DNA of 64,000 nucleotides from Nocardia nova (GCF_002933465.1 NZ_PSZE01000025.1:35981-99980), one strand, 5' to 3'. Counted from the stretch's first letter, positions 19,282-28,641 are shown. Notes: a model not told the origin generated them from the letters alone. A program made the numbers and translations.

Positions 19282-22200
19282 ATGGGCTGGGGAAACGGCC
19301 CGCCCACCTGGGCGGAAATGGAGCGGGTGCTCTCCGGTCTGCCCGGGCGCGGGGCCACCCCGCCGGGTGACGGCGGGGACAGCCCGGCGTGGTCGCATAC
19401 GCGCGGCGAATACCGGGCGGGGGCGCGGCCGGAGCCGAGCGGTCCGCTGGTGCCGTATGCGGAATTGCATACGCATTCGGCCTACAGCTTTCTCGACGGC
19501 GCCTGCCAACCCGAGGAGTTGGTGGAGGAGGCGGTGCGGCTGGGGCTCGAGGCGCTGGCGATCACCGATCACAACGGCTTCTACGGTGTGGTGCGGTTCG
19601 CCGAGGCCGCCGTGGAATGGGGGCTGCCGACGGTGTTCGGCGCCGAATTGTCGCTGGGTGAAACCCGCGAGGCGGCAACGATATTCGGCTCCGCTCCGAT
19701 GGACGATTCGCAACCGCGCACGGGGGAACCGGACCCGTCCGGACCACATCTGCTGGTGCTGGCGCGCGGGCAGGAGGGATATCGGCGGCTGTCGCGGGAA
19801 ATGTCGGCGGCACATATGGTGGCCGGTGAGAAGGGAATCCTGCGCTACGACCTGGATCGGCTCGCCGCCGCCGCGGACGGGCACTGGCATATTCTCACCG
19901 GCTGCCGCAAAGGCCATGTGCGCCGGGCGCTGGAGCGGGGTGACGCCGAAGCGGAGGCGGCGCTGCGCCGGCTGATGGATCTGTTCGGCCGCGACCGGGT
20001 GAGCGTCGAACTCACTCACCACGGAGTGCCCGACGACGACGAACGCAATGCCCGGTTGACCGCCCTCGCCACCCGGTTGGGCGTGCCGGTGATCGCCACG
20101 ACCGCAGCGCATTTCGCCACCCCGGCCCAGGGGCGCCGGGCGATGGCGCTGGCGGCGATCCGGGCGCGGTGCAGTCTGGACGACATCGACGGCTGGCTGC
20201 CACCCACCGGTGGCGCGCATCTGCGGTCGGGTGCGGAAATGGCCCGGCTCTTCGCCGAATACCCGCAGGCGGTGGCCGGGGCGGTCGATCTGGCTCGCGC
20301 ATGCGCCTTCGATCTGCGCTTGATCGCCCCCGAATTACCGCCGTTCGACGTGCCGCCCGGCCACGACGAGAATTCCTGGCTGCGTGAACTCACCCTCGCC
20401 GGAGCGCGGGATCGTTACGGCCCGCCGGAGGGAAATCTCGAGGCGTACCGGCAGATCGAACACGAACTACGGATCATCACCGAACTGAATTTCCCCGGCT
20501 ACTTCCTTGTCGTACACGATATCGTCCACTTCTGCAAGCAGAACGACATTCTGTGCCAGGGCAGGGGGTCGGCGGCCAATTCCGCGGTCTGCTACGCGAT
20601 CGGCATCACCAATGTGGATCCGGTCGCCAACGATCTGCTGTTCGAACGTTTCCTGGCGCCCGAACGCGACGGCCCGCCCGATATCGATCTCGATATCGAA
20701 TCCGATCGCCGGGAGGAGGCGATCCAGCACGTCTACCGCAAGTACGGTCGCGAATACGCCGCTCAGGTGGCCAATGTGATCACCTATCGCGGCAAGTCCG
20801 CGGTGCGCGATGCCGCTCGCGCGCTGGGGTTCTCGCCCGGACAGCAGGACGCGTTCAGCAAGCAGGTGAGCCGATGGACCGGGGTGGCATCCGAAACACA
20901 TACCGATATTCCGGACCGGGTCCTGGAACTGGCGGGCGAGATCGAGGGCCTGCCGCGACATCTCGGTATTCACTCCGGCGGCATGGTGATCTGCGATCGG
21001 CCGATCGCCGACGTCTGCCCGGTGGAGTGGGCGCGCATGCCGGGCCGCAGTGTGCTGCAGTGGGACAAGGACGATTGTGCCGCAGCGGGTCTGGTGAAAT
21101 TCGATCTGCTCGGTCTGGGCATGCTCTCGGCCCTGCACTACATGATCGATCTGGTGCGCGAGCACAAAGGTGAGATCGTCGAATTGCACGCCCTCGATCT
21201 CACCGAATCCGCCGTCTACGAGATGCTGGCGCGCGCGGATTCGGTGGGAGTGTTCCAGGTCGAGTCGCGCGCCCAGATGGCGACACTGCCGCGGCTGCGC
21301 CCGCGTGCCTTCTACGATCTCGTCGTGGAGGTCGCGCTGATCCGGCCCGGTCCCATTCAGGGCGGTTCCGTGCATCCCTATATCCGCCGGCGCAACGGCC
21401 GTGAGGAGGTGACGCTCGACCATCCGGCGCTCGAGAGTTCGCTGGCCCGCACCCTCGGAATTCCGCTGTTCCAGGAACAACTCATGCAGATGGCGATCGA
21501 TATCGCGGGTTTCACAGCCGCAGAGGCGGACCAGTTGCGCCGCGCGATGGGATCGAAACGGTCACCGCAGCGCATGGAGCGGCTGCGCGGCCGCTTCTAT
21601 CAGGGCATGCGCGATCTGCACGGAATCACCGGAGAGTTGGCCGATCGCATCTACGAGAAGATCTACGCCTTCGCGAATTTCGGTTTCCCGGAAAGTCATT
21701 CGCAGAGTTTCGCCGCGCTGGTGTTCTATTCGGCCTGGTTCAAACTGCATCATCCCGCGGCATTCTGCGCGGGGCTGCTGAACGCGCAGCCGATGGGTTT
21801 CTACTCTCCGCAGTCGCTGGTGGCCGACGCCCGCCGGCACGGGGTGGTGGTGCACGGGCCGGATATCAATCACAGCCTGGCCGGAGCGACGCTCGAGCAG
21901 CGCGGAACCCAGGTGCGGCTGGGCTTGTCCGCGGTCCGGCACATCGGTGACGAATTGGCCGAAAAGATCGTCGCCGCACGGTCTTGCGGTCCCTATCGAT
22001 CGTTTCTGGATCTGACCGGGCGGGTCGAGTTGACGGTGCCGCAGGCCGAGGCCCTGGCCACCGCGGGTGCGCTCGGCAGCATCGAGTCCGCATCCGGACG
22101 CGGGCTCGACCGCCGGCAGGCGCTGTGGGCGGCCGGTGCGGCGGCGGGGGAGCGGGCGGATCGGCTGCCGGGGACCGGGGCGGTCACCGACGCACCGGCG

Positions 22201-22623
22201 CTGCCCGGGATGAGCGAACTGGAAATGGCGGCCGCCGATGTGTGGGCGACCGGTGTGTCGCCCGGTCGTTATCCCACCGAATTCCTGCGCCCACGGCTGG
22301 ACGAACTCGGCGTGGTCGCCGCCGATCGGCTGCTCGCCGTGCCCGACGGGTCGAAGGTGCTGATCGGCGGTGCGGTGACGCACCGGCAGCGACCGGCCAC
22401 CGCGTCCGGGGTCACCTTCATCAATCTGGAGGACGAGACCGGCATGGTGAACGTGGTGTGTTCGGTGGGGCTGTGGCGCCGTTATCGGCGCATCGCCCAG
22501 GGCGCTCCCGCGCTGCTGATCCGGGGGCGGGTGCAGAACGCCGAGGGCGTGGTGAGTGTGGTGGCGGAACATCTGCAGCGCATGGACCTGCGCATGGACT
22601 CGAAGTCGCGCGATTTCCGCTGA
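19282..22623 (+). CDS. dnaE2: error-prone DNA polymerase III alpha subunit DnaE2
   Basis: The 1113-residue protein is the mutasome polymerase. Its N-terminal PHP domain shows AELHTHSAYSFLDGA and ITDHNGFYGV. The C-family polymerase core has the catalytic acids in PDIDLDIESDRREE, preceded by GRGSAANSAVCYAIGI. FANFGFPESHSQSFA and the C-terminal OB domain (VTFINLEDETGMVNVV) complete the DnaE2 layout. The ATG at 19282 and GTG at 19270 are possible starts. The frame stays open far upstream, but the SOS box lies there, so the longer reading is wrong. Its partners ImuA' and ImuB are encoded at 12188-14523. Confidence 0.96.
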   Translation: MGWGNGPPTWAEMERVLSGLPGRGATPPGDGGDSPAWSHTRGEYRAGARPEPSGPLVPYAELHTHSAYSFLDGACQPEELVEEAVRLGLEALAITDHNGFYGVVRFAEAAVEWGLPTVFGAELSLGETREAATIFGSAPMDDSQPRTGEPDPSGPHLLVLARGQEGYRRLSREMSAAHMVAGEKGILRYDLDRLAAAADGHWHILTGCRKGHVRRALERGDAEAEAALRRLMDLFGRDRVSVELTHHGVPDDDERNARLTALATRLGVPVIATTAAHFATPAQGRRAMALAAIRARCSLDDIDGWLPPTGGAHLRSGAEMARLFAEYPQAVAGAVDLARACAFDLRLIAPELPPFDVPPGHDENSWLRELTLAGARDRYGPPEGNLEAYRQIEHELRIITELNFPGYFLVVHDIVHFCKQNDILCQGRGSAANSAVCYAIGITNVDPVANDLLFERFLAPERDGPPDIDLDIESDRREEAIQHVYRKYGREYAAQVANVITYRGKSAVRDAARALGFSPGQQDAFSKQVSRWTGVASETHTDIPDRVLELAGEIEGLPRHLGIHSGGMVICDRPIADVCPVEWARMPGRSVLQWDKDDCAAAGLVKFDLLGLGMLSALHYMIDLVREHKGEIVELHALDLTESAVYEMLARADSVGVFQVESRAQMATLPRLRPRAFYDLVVEVALIRPGPIQGGSVHPYIRRRNGREEVTLDHPALESSLARTLGIPLFQEQLMQMAIDIAGFTAAEADQLRRAMGSKRSPQRMERLRGRFYQGMRDLHGITGELADRIYEKIYAFANFGFPESHSQSFAALVFYSAWFKLHHPAAFCAGLLNAQPMGFYSPQSLVADARRHGVVVHGPDINHSLAGATLEQRGTQVRLGLSAVRHIGDELAEKIVAARSCGPYRSFLDLTGRVELTVPQAEALATAGALGSIESASGRGLDRRQALWAAGAAAGERADRLPGTGAVTDAPALPGMSELEMAAADVWATGVSPGRYPTEFLRPRLDELGVVAADRLLAVPDGSKVLIGGAVTHRQRPATASGVTFINLEDETGMVNVVCSVGLWRRYRRIAQGAPALLIRGRVQNAEGVVSVVAEHLQRMDLRMDSKSRDFR

Positions 22624-22672
22624 ACGGTCGCGGCTACGCTCGTCCCACCGACCGAACCTCGAGGAGTAGCAC

Positions 22673-22903
22673 GTGGCGACCGTGGTCCGCGCGACCATCA
22701 AACCCAACAGCCGCAAGGGCCCTCTCGTCGAAACCCTCGACGACGGCACCCTGCAGCTGTACGTGCGCGCCCCCGCGGTAGAAGGCAAGGCCAACAAGGC
22801 CGCGATCGAACTTCTCGCCCTGCACTACGGCGTACCCAAGTCGGCCGTCCACCTCACCGCGGGCGCCACCTCCCGCTTCAAACGCTTCGCGATCGACATC
22901 TGA
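22673..22903 (+). CDS. DUF167 (YggU-like) protein
   Basis: The 76-residue protein matches the small DUF167/YggU family: VVRATIKPNSRKGP, LYVRAPAVEGKANKAAIELLA and the ending GATSRFKRFAIDI. The function of the family is unknown. GTG 22673 has a good ribosome site (GAGGAG). It lies 49 bases after dnaE2 and converges on trmL. Confidence 0.93.
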   Translation: MATVVRATIKPNSRKGPLVETLDDGTLQLYVRAPAVEGKANKAAIELLALHYGVPKSAVHLTAGATSRFKRFAIDI

Positions 22904-22937
22904 GGCGTGCCGTTCGGCCGGTGGGCCTCGGGGGCGT

Positions 22938-23402
22938 CTACACGGCCCCCGGGAATCCCAGCTGCCGCCACGCCTCGTACACCGCGACCGCCGCGGCGTT
23001 GGACAGGTTCATCGACCGGCGGCCGGGCAGCATGGGGATGCGCAGCTGGCCGGTGATGTGGGGGTCGGCCAGTACGTCGGCCGGCAACCCGGTCGGTTCC
23101 GGACCGAACAGCAGGACGTCTCCGGCCCGGTAGGAGATATCGGTGTTGTACGTGGTGGCGTGCGTGGTGAAGGCGAAGACGCGCTCGGGACGCAGGGATT
23201 TCCATGCGGTGGAGAGGTTTTCGTGCACGGTGACCACCGCGAGATCGTGGTAGTCCAGTCCGGCGCGGCGCAGCTTCGGCTCCGACAGATCGAATCCGAG
23301 CGGCTCGATCAGATGCAGTTCGCATCCCGTGCCGGCCGCCAAACGGATCGCATTGCCCGTATTCGGGGGGATACGCGGTTCGAAGAACACCAGCTTGAGC
23401 AC
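22938..23402 (-). CDS. trmL: tRNA (cytidine(34)-2'-O)-methyltransferase
   Basis: The 154-residue protein is a SPOUT-class methyltransferase that 2'-O-methylates the wobble base of certain tRNA-Leu. It shows the N-terminal FFEPRIPPNTGNAIRLAAGT (N-x-G-N motif), LLFGPEPTGLP and the trefoil-knot SAM-binding end IPMLPGRRSMNLSNAAAVAVYE. The start is GTG 23402. The frame stays open upstream, but that sequence has no conserved residues. The family is usually 150-160 residues, as here. Confidence 0.92.
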   Translation of the reverse strand: MLKLVFFEPRIPPNTGNAIRLAAGTGCELHLIEPLGFDLSEPKLRRAGLDYHDLAVVTVHENLSTAWKSLRPERVFAFTTHATTYNTDISYRAGDVLLFGPEPTGLPADVLADPHITGQLRIPMLPGRRSMNLSNAAAVAVYEAWRQLGFPGAV

Positions 23403-23527
23403 ACCGAGACGGTACCGTCCGCCGGTGCGGGACCGGCCGCGGACCATGCCGGACCGGGCGCCGGCGGGGGAAGCGCCGGCACCCGCCACCGATCCGCCGG
23501 CAGTGCCGACATGCGAGAATCGCAGCC

Positions 23528-23845
23528 GTGACCGACGTGCCGACCACCCACCCGCAGCATTCCAGCCCGGCGAGCCGCTTCTTCCAGGTTTATCTGCCGA
23601 TGCTGCTGGTCGTGGTGGTACTGCTGGTCGCGGTGGTCTTCGTGGCCCAGGACCGGTGGCGGCGTGGTGCGTTCTTCATCGGCGGGGCGACGCTGCTGGC
23701 GGCGGTGTTCCGGATGTGCCTGCCGACGGCCCGGGTGGGGCTGCTGGCGGTGCGTAGCCGCCCGTTCGACATCGGCGCCTACACCGTGCTGGGCGGCGCG
23801 ATCATCGTGCTGGCGGCCACCATCAGCAGCCTCGGCGTCGGCTGA
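23528..23845 (+). CDS. DUF3017 membrane protein
   Basis: The 105-residue protein has three hydrophobic helices (about 22-40, 46-64, 79-100) with the family signature DRWRRGAFFIGGATLLAAVFR between the first two. DUF3017 is a small actinobacterial membrane family often found next to trmL/folD and metX, as here. Its function is unknown. The GTG start appears leaderless. The stop lies 2 bases before the convergent metX stop. Confidence 0.88.
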   Translation: MTDVPTTHPQHSSPASRFFQVYLPMLLVVVVLLVAVVFVAQDRWRRGAFFIGGATLLAAVFRMCLPTARVGLLAVRSRPFDIGAYTVLGGAIIVLAATISSLGVG

Positions 23846-23847
23846 AC

Positions 23848-25008
23848 TCAGGACGCGCGGGCGTCCTGCGTGGCGCGCGCCAACTCCATCGTCTGCTCCA
23901 GCAATTTGCCGATCGCCTCGATCTCGGTGAGGAAACCGTCGTGGCCGTCGCGCGAATGCACGACTTCCAGGCCCTTGCAACCGGGGAGCAGATCGGCCAG
24001 TTCCTGCTGGGTCCGCAACGGATACAACCGGTCCGAGTCCACGCCGCCGACCACACACGGCACCGGGGTGGCGGCCAGCGCGGCCTCGATACCGCCGCGG
24101 CCGCGGCCGACGTCGTGCCGGTTCATGGCCTCGGTCAACAGCACGTAGGTCGCCGCGTCGAACCGCGCGACCAGCTTGTCGGCCTGATGCTCCAGATAAC
24201 TCTGCACCGCGTAACGGCCACCGTCCCAGGGATTTTCGTCACCCTGAGCGGTGTTGGCGAACCGATGGTCGAGTTCGAATTCGGTGCGGTAGGTCAGATG
24301 CGCGATCCGGCGTGCGATGCCCAGCCCGGCCTGCGGGCGGCGGCCGGTGCCGTGATAATTGCCGTCCTGCCAGTCCGGATCCGAGGTGATCGCGGCGATC
24401 TGGGTGGTCTGGGTGCCGATCTGATCCGCGGTGGCGCGGGCGCCGACCGCCAGCACCAGGGCCGCGTCGACGCGATCGGGATAGCCGACCATCCATTCCA
24501 GCACTCGCATGCCACCCATCGAACCGCCGACCACCGCGGCGATGCGGGAGATGCCGAGCAGGTCCAGCAGCACCACTTCGGCGCTCACCTGGTCACGAAT
24601 CGAAATCTCCGGAAAGCGTGCGCCCCAAGGCTTTCCGTCCGGCGCGAGGGACGAGGGACCGGTGCTGCCCTGGCAACCGCCCAGAACGTTGGTCGCGATC
24701 ACGCACCAGTGATCGGTATCCAGTGCGGCGCCCGGTCCGACCAGTCCGTCCCACCAGCCCGGCAGGGCGTGCAGTTCGTCGGGCTGTCCGCAGACGTGTG
24801 AATCACCGGTCAGCGCGTGCTCGACCAGCACTATGTTGTCCAGGCCGGGGGCCAGTTCGCCCCAGCGCTGCACGGCCAGTTCGACACCGGGGACGACCGC
24901 CCCGTTCTCGAGCCGGACATCGCCGATGCCGATGACGCCCACCGTGCCGTCCGGCGGCGGTAGCAGTGTCGTTGCGCCCGGGCGTGACGTGCTCGATTCG
25001 ATACTCAC
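23848..25008 (-). CDS. metX: homoserine O-acetyltransferase
   Basis: The roughly 386-residue alpha/beta hydrolase-fold acyltransferase makes O-acetyl-L-homoserine for methionine synthesis. The evidence is NIVLVEHALTGDSHV, the NVLGGCQGSTGPSS oxyanion region, the nucleophile elbow VVGGSMGGMRVLEW, the acid in VGGVDSDRLYP and the His in SRDGHDGF. Starts GTG 25014 or 25008 are possible. The first overlaps the TGA of a small upstream frame (GTGA). A SAM-IV riboswitch lies 0.3 kb upstream. The expected partner metY is not present between them. Confidence 0.95.
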   Translation of the reverse strand: MSIESSTSRPGATTLLPPPDGTVGVIGIGDVRLENGAVVPGVELAVQRWGELAPGLDNIVLVEHALTGDSHVCGQPDELHALPGWWDGLVGPGAALDTDHWCVIATNVLGGCQGSTGPSSLAPDGKPWGARFPEISIRDQVSAEVVLLDLLGISRIAAVVGGSMGGMRVLEWMVGYPDRVDAALVLAVGARATADQIGTQTTQIAAITSDPDWQDGNYHGTGRRPQAGLGIARRIAHLTYRTEFELDHRFANTAQGDENPWDGGRYAVQSYLEHQADKLVARFDAATYVLLTEAMNRHDVGRGRGGIEAALAATPVPCVVGGVDSDRLYPLRTQQELADLLPGCKGLEVVHSRDGHDGFLTEIEAIGKLLEQTMELARATQDARAS

Positions 25009-25010
25009 GG

Positions 25011-25295
25011 TCACCGTGCCGTCACCACGTCGAGCTGGGCCAGGCCGTCTACTCCCAGGCCGTCGAGTCCCAGGCCGTCTACTCCCAGGCCGTCGAGTCC
25101 CATGGTCCGCATCGGCCCGCGGACCTGCCGGAACACGGCGCCGGAGGCCGCCGGGTCGGCGCACGGCGAGAGCGCACGCGTGGTCGAGGCGGTACGGAGG
25201 GTTGGGGCACACACATCCCCGATGGTAGCGATACGCCTGCGCCGCTCCGTCGCCTCCACACACTTGTCGACGGTGGGCACGGTGGACTCACTCAC
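25011..25295 (-). CDS. small repeat-containing reading frame between SAM-IV riboswitch and metX
   Basis: A GTG at 25295 has an AGGAG ribosome site at 25302-25306, six bases away, directly at the 3' edge of the SAM-IV element. It opens a 94-codon frame whose TGA overlaps the metX GTG. The product (SESTVPTVDKCVEATERRRR onward) matches nothing I recognise. Its C-terminal third is built from a duplicated Gly-Leu/Val-Asp-Gly-Leu unit. It is probably the first translated frame of the methionine transcript and may serve to couple metX translation to riboswitch state. It could also be the remnant of a deleted metY region. Confidence 0.55.
   Translation of the reverse strand: MSESTVPTVDKCVEATERRRRIATIGDVCAPTLRTASTTRALSPCADPAASGAVFRQVRGPMRTMGLDGLGVDGLGLDGLGVDGLAQLDVVTAR
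25041..25100. repeat. four tandem 15-bp units
   Basis: CAGGCCGTCTACTCC and CAGGCCGTCGAGTCC alternate as two exact 30-bp copies. They lie inside the small frame upstream of metX and encode a repeated five-residue Asp/Gly/Leu unit. They are in frame (multiples of 15), so copy-number change would not disturb coupling to metX. Confidence 0.92.
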
Positions 25296-25301
25296 TTGTT
25301 G

Positions 25302-25420
25302 CTCCTGACAGTCGCGCTTGCCCTCGGCTTTCGAGAGCCCGGTCAATCACCCGGAGCACCCCACCGCGACTGGAGGGTTGCCGGCCAGCGAGCCGGGGCT
25401 TGGCGCTGGCACTCATGACC
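25302..25420 (-). promoter_or_regulatory. SAM-IV riboswitch
   Basis: Read on the minus strand from 25420, the element starts GGTCATGAGTGCCAGCG and continues CAAGCCCCGGCTCGCTGG, CCGGCAACCCTCC, CGCGGTGGGGTGC and CCGGGTGATTGACC. This agrees almost base for base with the mycobacterial SAM-IV consensus as I remember it. Its 3' part runs into the AGGAG at 25302-25306 that serves the next frame. Control is therefore probably translational, by masking the ribosome site when S-adenosylmethionine is bound. It should repress metX in methionine-replete cells. Confidence 0.9.
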
Positions 25421-25734
25421 TGCCGTGGATGGTAACAATCGGTCATGACGGAGGCGAGGGTTGGGCTCGCTCGATTCGAGGCGGACATTCGCGGCGTTAT
25501 GTCCGTTTCCCTGCCGGCTGGCCATCGGGCCGGCGTGACGTGAGTAGCTCTCAATGGGACCGCGCCTGTCAGTGAGACCCAGCGCACCAGTACGCTTGTC
25601 TTGTTTAGCACCAGGCGTCTCGTGGACAACGCGGGGCGTATACGTTGTCTGTTGAACAGCTGGGGTCCGCTCACAAGCGTGCTCGCCTGGCCGTGCAATG
25701 GGAGCACACCTTCCTTAGGAGGACACGAAGATCC
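25421..25734. other. divergent promoter region between the methionine operon and icd
   Basis: This stretch of about 310 bases must hold the leftward promoter for the SAM-IV transcript and the rightward promoter for icd. TATACG at 25639-25644 is a possible -10 for icd, with a leader of about 85 bases ending in TAGGAGGA before the ATG. I see no gene in it. Confidence 0.5.
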
Positions 25735-26952
25735 ATGTCCAAGATCAAGGTTGAAGGGACTGTCGTCGAACTGGACGGCGACGAGATGACCCGGATCATC
25801 TGGCAGTTCATCAAGGACAAGCTGATCCATCCGTACCTCGATGTGAACCTCGAGTATTACGACCTCGGCATCGAAACTCGGGACAAAACCGATGACCAGG
25901 TCACCGTCGACGCGGCCAACGCCATCAAGAAACACGGCGTCGGCGTCAAATGCGCCACCATCACCCCCGATGAGGCCCGCGTCGAGGAATTCGGTCTCAA
26001 GAAGATGTGGCGTTCGCCGAACGGCACGATTCGTAACATCCTCGGCGGCACCATTTTCCGCGCGCCGATCATCATCTCCAATGTTCCGCGTCTGGTTCCC
26101 GGCTGGACCAAGCCGATCATCATCGGTCGTCACGCGTTCGGTGACCAGTACCGCGCCACCGACTTCAAGGTGCACCAGGCCGGCACCGTCACGATCCAGT
26201 TCACCCCGGAGGACGGCTCCGAGCCGATCGTCCACGAAGTGGTGAAGATGCCCGAGGACGGCGGCGTCGTCATGGGTATGTACAACTTCAAGAAGTCGAT
26301 CGAGGACTTCGCGCGGGCGTCGCTGAACTACGGCCTGCAGCAGAACTACCCGGTCTACATGTCGACGAAGAACACCATCCTGAAGGCCTACGACGGCATG
26401 TTCAAGGACACCTTCCAGGAGATCTTCGAGACCGAGTTCAAGGAAGAGTTCGACGCCGCCGGACTGACCTACGAGCACCGGCTGATCGACGATATGGTCG
26501 CCTCCGCGCTCAAGTGGGAAGGCGGCTACGTCTGGGCCTGCAAGAACTACGACGGCGACGTCCAGTCCGACACCGTGGCGCAGGGCTTCGGCTCGCTGGG
26601 CCTGATGACCTCGGTGCTGCTCACCCCGGACGGCCGCACCTGTGAGGCCGAGGCCGCGCACGGCACGGTGACCCGCCACTTCCGGCAGCACCAGCAGGGC
26701 AAGCCCACCTCCACGAACCCGATCGCCTCGATCTTCGCGTGGACGCGGGGTCTGGCGCATCGCGGCAAGCTGGACAACACCCCCGAGGTCATCGGCTTCG
26801 CGCAGACCCTCGAGGACGTCGTGATCAAGACCGTCGAGAGCGGTCAGATGACCAAGGATCTGGCGCTGCTGGTCGGCGGCAACCAGGGTTACCTGACCAC
26901 CGAGGAATTCCTGGGTGTGCTCGACGCCAACCTGGCGCGCGAACTGAGCTGA
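25735..26952 (+). CDS. icd: NADP-dependent isocitrate dehydrogenase
   Basis: The 405-residue protein is the eukaryote-like homodimeric type that oxidatively decarboxylates isocitrate to 2-oxoglutarate in the TCA cycle. Typical stretches are ELDGDEMTRIIW, SPNGTIRNILGGTIFRAPI (substrate loop), RHAFGDQYRATD, LIDDMVASALKW (metal-binding Asp) and EAAHGTVTRHFR (NADP site). The ATG at 25735 has the ribosome site TAGGAGG. The coding sequence is much richer in Lys/Asn codons ending in C than its neighbours, as expected of a highly expressed gene. Confidence 0.97.
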   Translation: MSKIKVEGTVVELDGDEMTRIIWQFIKDKLIHPYLDVNLEYYDLGIETRDKTDDQVTVDAANAIKKHGVGVKCATITPDEARVEEFGLKKMWRSPNGTIRNILGGTIFRAPIIISNVPRLVPGWTKPIIIGRHAFGDQYRATDFKVHQAGTVTIQFTPEDGSEPIVHEVVKMPEDGGVVMGMYNFKKSIEDFARASLNYGLQQNYPVYMSTKNTILKAYDGMFKDTFQEIFETEFKEEFDAAGLTYEHRLIDDMVASALKWEGGYVWACKNYDGDVQSDTVAQGFGSLGLMTSVLLTPDGRTCEAEAAHGTVTRHFRQHQQGKPTSTNPIASIFAWTRGLAHRGKLDNTPEVIGFAQTLEDVVIKTVESGQMTKDLALLVGGNQGYLTTEEFLGVLDANLARELS

Positions 26953-26996
26953 GCGCTCGCGACCGGCCGGTATCCGGCGCGGTCGACTGGATATAT

Positions 26997-27045
26997 CCGG
27001 GCACCCGCCCCCACCGACTCCGGTGGCCGCGGGTGCCCGAATTGT
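26997..27045 (+). terminator. hairpin terminator after icd
   Basis: Arms CGGGCACCCGC (26998-27008) and GCGGGTGCCCG (27029-27039) enclose a second hairpin CCACCG/CGGTGG. The sequence AATTGTCTTCC follows. It is 45 bases after the icd stop. The tail is only weakly T-rich, as is common in actinobacteria. Confidence 0.75.
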
Positions 27046-27240
27046 CTTCCGCACCCGATCACGTGTCGTGTGAGGTATCCGACAGCGCGCCGGACGCTGC
27101 CCCCGGCGCGGCGAGAGCCGTTGTCCGGCAACGATGCCGGTGCTCGCCGTAGGCGTCGACGGGCGGGAGCCGGGGTTCGGTGAGTCGAATCACCCCGGCC
27201 GCCGGTATCGCCGCGGCGACCGTGCGTGTTGGGCACACCC

Positions 27241-28548
27241 ATGGCCGACTCAGCTCCCGTGCGCACCGCACCTCCCGTCGACTTCCCATCGGGGTCACCT
27301 GCGAGTGACGCGTCGTCCCGTGCGGCGCTCGGCTCGGCGCCGGAGACTTCCGCCCGCACCGGATGGCATATTCCGGCGATGCTCGCGCTGGCACTCGGCG
27401 GTTTCGGGATCGGCACCACCGAATTCGTCACCATGGGACTGCTGCCCGACATCGCCGCGGATCTGCATGTTTCGGAGCCCACCGCCGGCCACGCGGTCTC
27501 GGCATACGCGCTGGGAGTGGTGGTCGGGGCGCCGGTGATCGCGGCACTGTGCGCCCGCATGCCGCGCAAGCGCCTGCTGATCGCCCTGATGATCGCCTTT
27601 ACCGTGGGCAATATCGCCTCGGTACTGGCCCCGGCCTTCCCGGCATTGGTCGCCGCGCGTTTCGTCGCCGGTCTGCCGCACGGTGCCTACTTCGGTGTCG
27701 CCTCGCTGGCCGCCGCCTCGCTGGCGCCGGTGGGGCAGCGGGCCAAAGCTGTCGCCGCGGTGATGCTGGGCCTGAGTGCCGCCAATGTAGTGGGCGTCCC
27801 CGCGGCCACCTGGCTCGGGCAGGGACTCGGCTGGCGTGACGCCTACGTGGTCGTCGCCGTCATCGGGCTCGCCACAGTCTGCGCGATCACCCGCTTCGTG
27901 CCCGATCTGCACGGCGTGCGGGTGACCGACCCGCGCACCGAACTGACCGCCCTGCGCCGCCCCCAAGTCCTGCTGACCCTGCTGGTCGGCGCGGTCGGCT
28001 TCGGCGGCATGTTCGCGGTGTACACCTACATCACCTCGACCCTGACCGATGTCGCCGGCATGGGTCAGGGTCTCGTCCCGATCGTGCTGGCACTGTTCGG
28101 CCTGGGCATGGTCGCGGGCAATATCGGTGGCGGCGTTCTCGCCGATCGCGGCGTGGACCGCTCGGTGTTCGTCGCGCTGATCGCGATGGTCGTGGTTCTC
28201 GCGGGCTTCGTTGCGGCAGCGCATAATCCGTTCACCGCCGCTGCGGGCGCCTTCCTGGTCGGCGCCTCCGGAGCCGCACTGGCACCCGGCCTGCAGACCC
28301 GCCTGATGGACGTCGCCCACGACGCGCAAACTCTCGCCGCCGCTCTCAACCACGCCGCGCTGAACATCGCCAATGCGGCGGGCGCCTGGCTGGGCGGCCT
28401 CGTGATCGCCGCGGACCTCGGATATACCGCACCGGCCGTCGTCGGGGCCGGACTCGCCGTCGCGGGCGTCGTGCTGTTCACCCTCACCGTATGGTCGGCC
28501 CGCCGCACGGCCCCACGCCGCGAACCGGTTGCCGTCGATCGCGGCTGA
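27241..28548 (+). CDS. MFS transporter, DHA1 (AraJ/chloramphenicol-exporter-like) type
   Basis: The 435-residue protein has 12 predicted helices after a polar N-terminus of about 40 residues. LALGGFGIGTTEFVTMGLLPDIA in helix 1 and ARMPRKRLLIALM in the loop 2-3 are characteristic of the DHA1 exporters related to AraJ and Cmx/CmlR. Export of a drug or sugar is plausible, but the substrate is undetermined. It lies alone after the icd terminator. Confidence 0.88.
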   Translation: MADSAPVRTAPPVDFPSGSPASDASSRAALGSAPETSARTGWHIPAMLALALGGFGIGTTEFVTMGLLPDIAADLHVSEPTAGHAVSAYALGVVVGAPVIAALCARMPRKRLLIALMIAFTVGNIASVLAPAFPALVAARFVAGLPHGAYFGVASLAAASLAPVGQRAKAVAAVMLGLSAANVVGVPAATWLGQGLGWRDAYVVVAVIGLATVCAITRFVPDLHGVRVTDPRTELTALRRPQVLLTLLVGAVGFGGMFAVYTYITSTLTDVAGMGQGLVPIVLALFGLGMVAGNIGGGVLADRGVDRSVFVALIAMVVVLAGFVAAAHNPFTAAAGAFLVGASGAALAPGLQTRLMDVAHDAQTLAAALNHAALNIANAAGAWLGGLVIAADLGYTAPAVVGAGLAVAGVVLFTLTVWSARRTAPRREPVAVDRG

Positions 28549-28641
28549 ACAGGACGGGCGCGGGGCAACCTGCCGCGGCGGCGCCATCGGGCGTGGTTGA
28601 GTGATCCGGAGAACGCGGCAGAACTCGACCGGGAGGTCAGG

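Noticed and set aside
25041..25100. possible CRISPR repeat
   Set aside because: Units are 15 bases and contiguous, with no spacers and no cas genes.
25288..27054. 588-codon leftward frame antisense to icd
   Set aside because: icd on the plus strand is beyond doubt. The opposite frame is open only because of strong codon bias. It also crosses the SAM-IV element.
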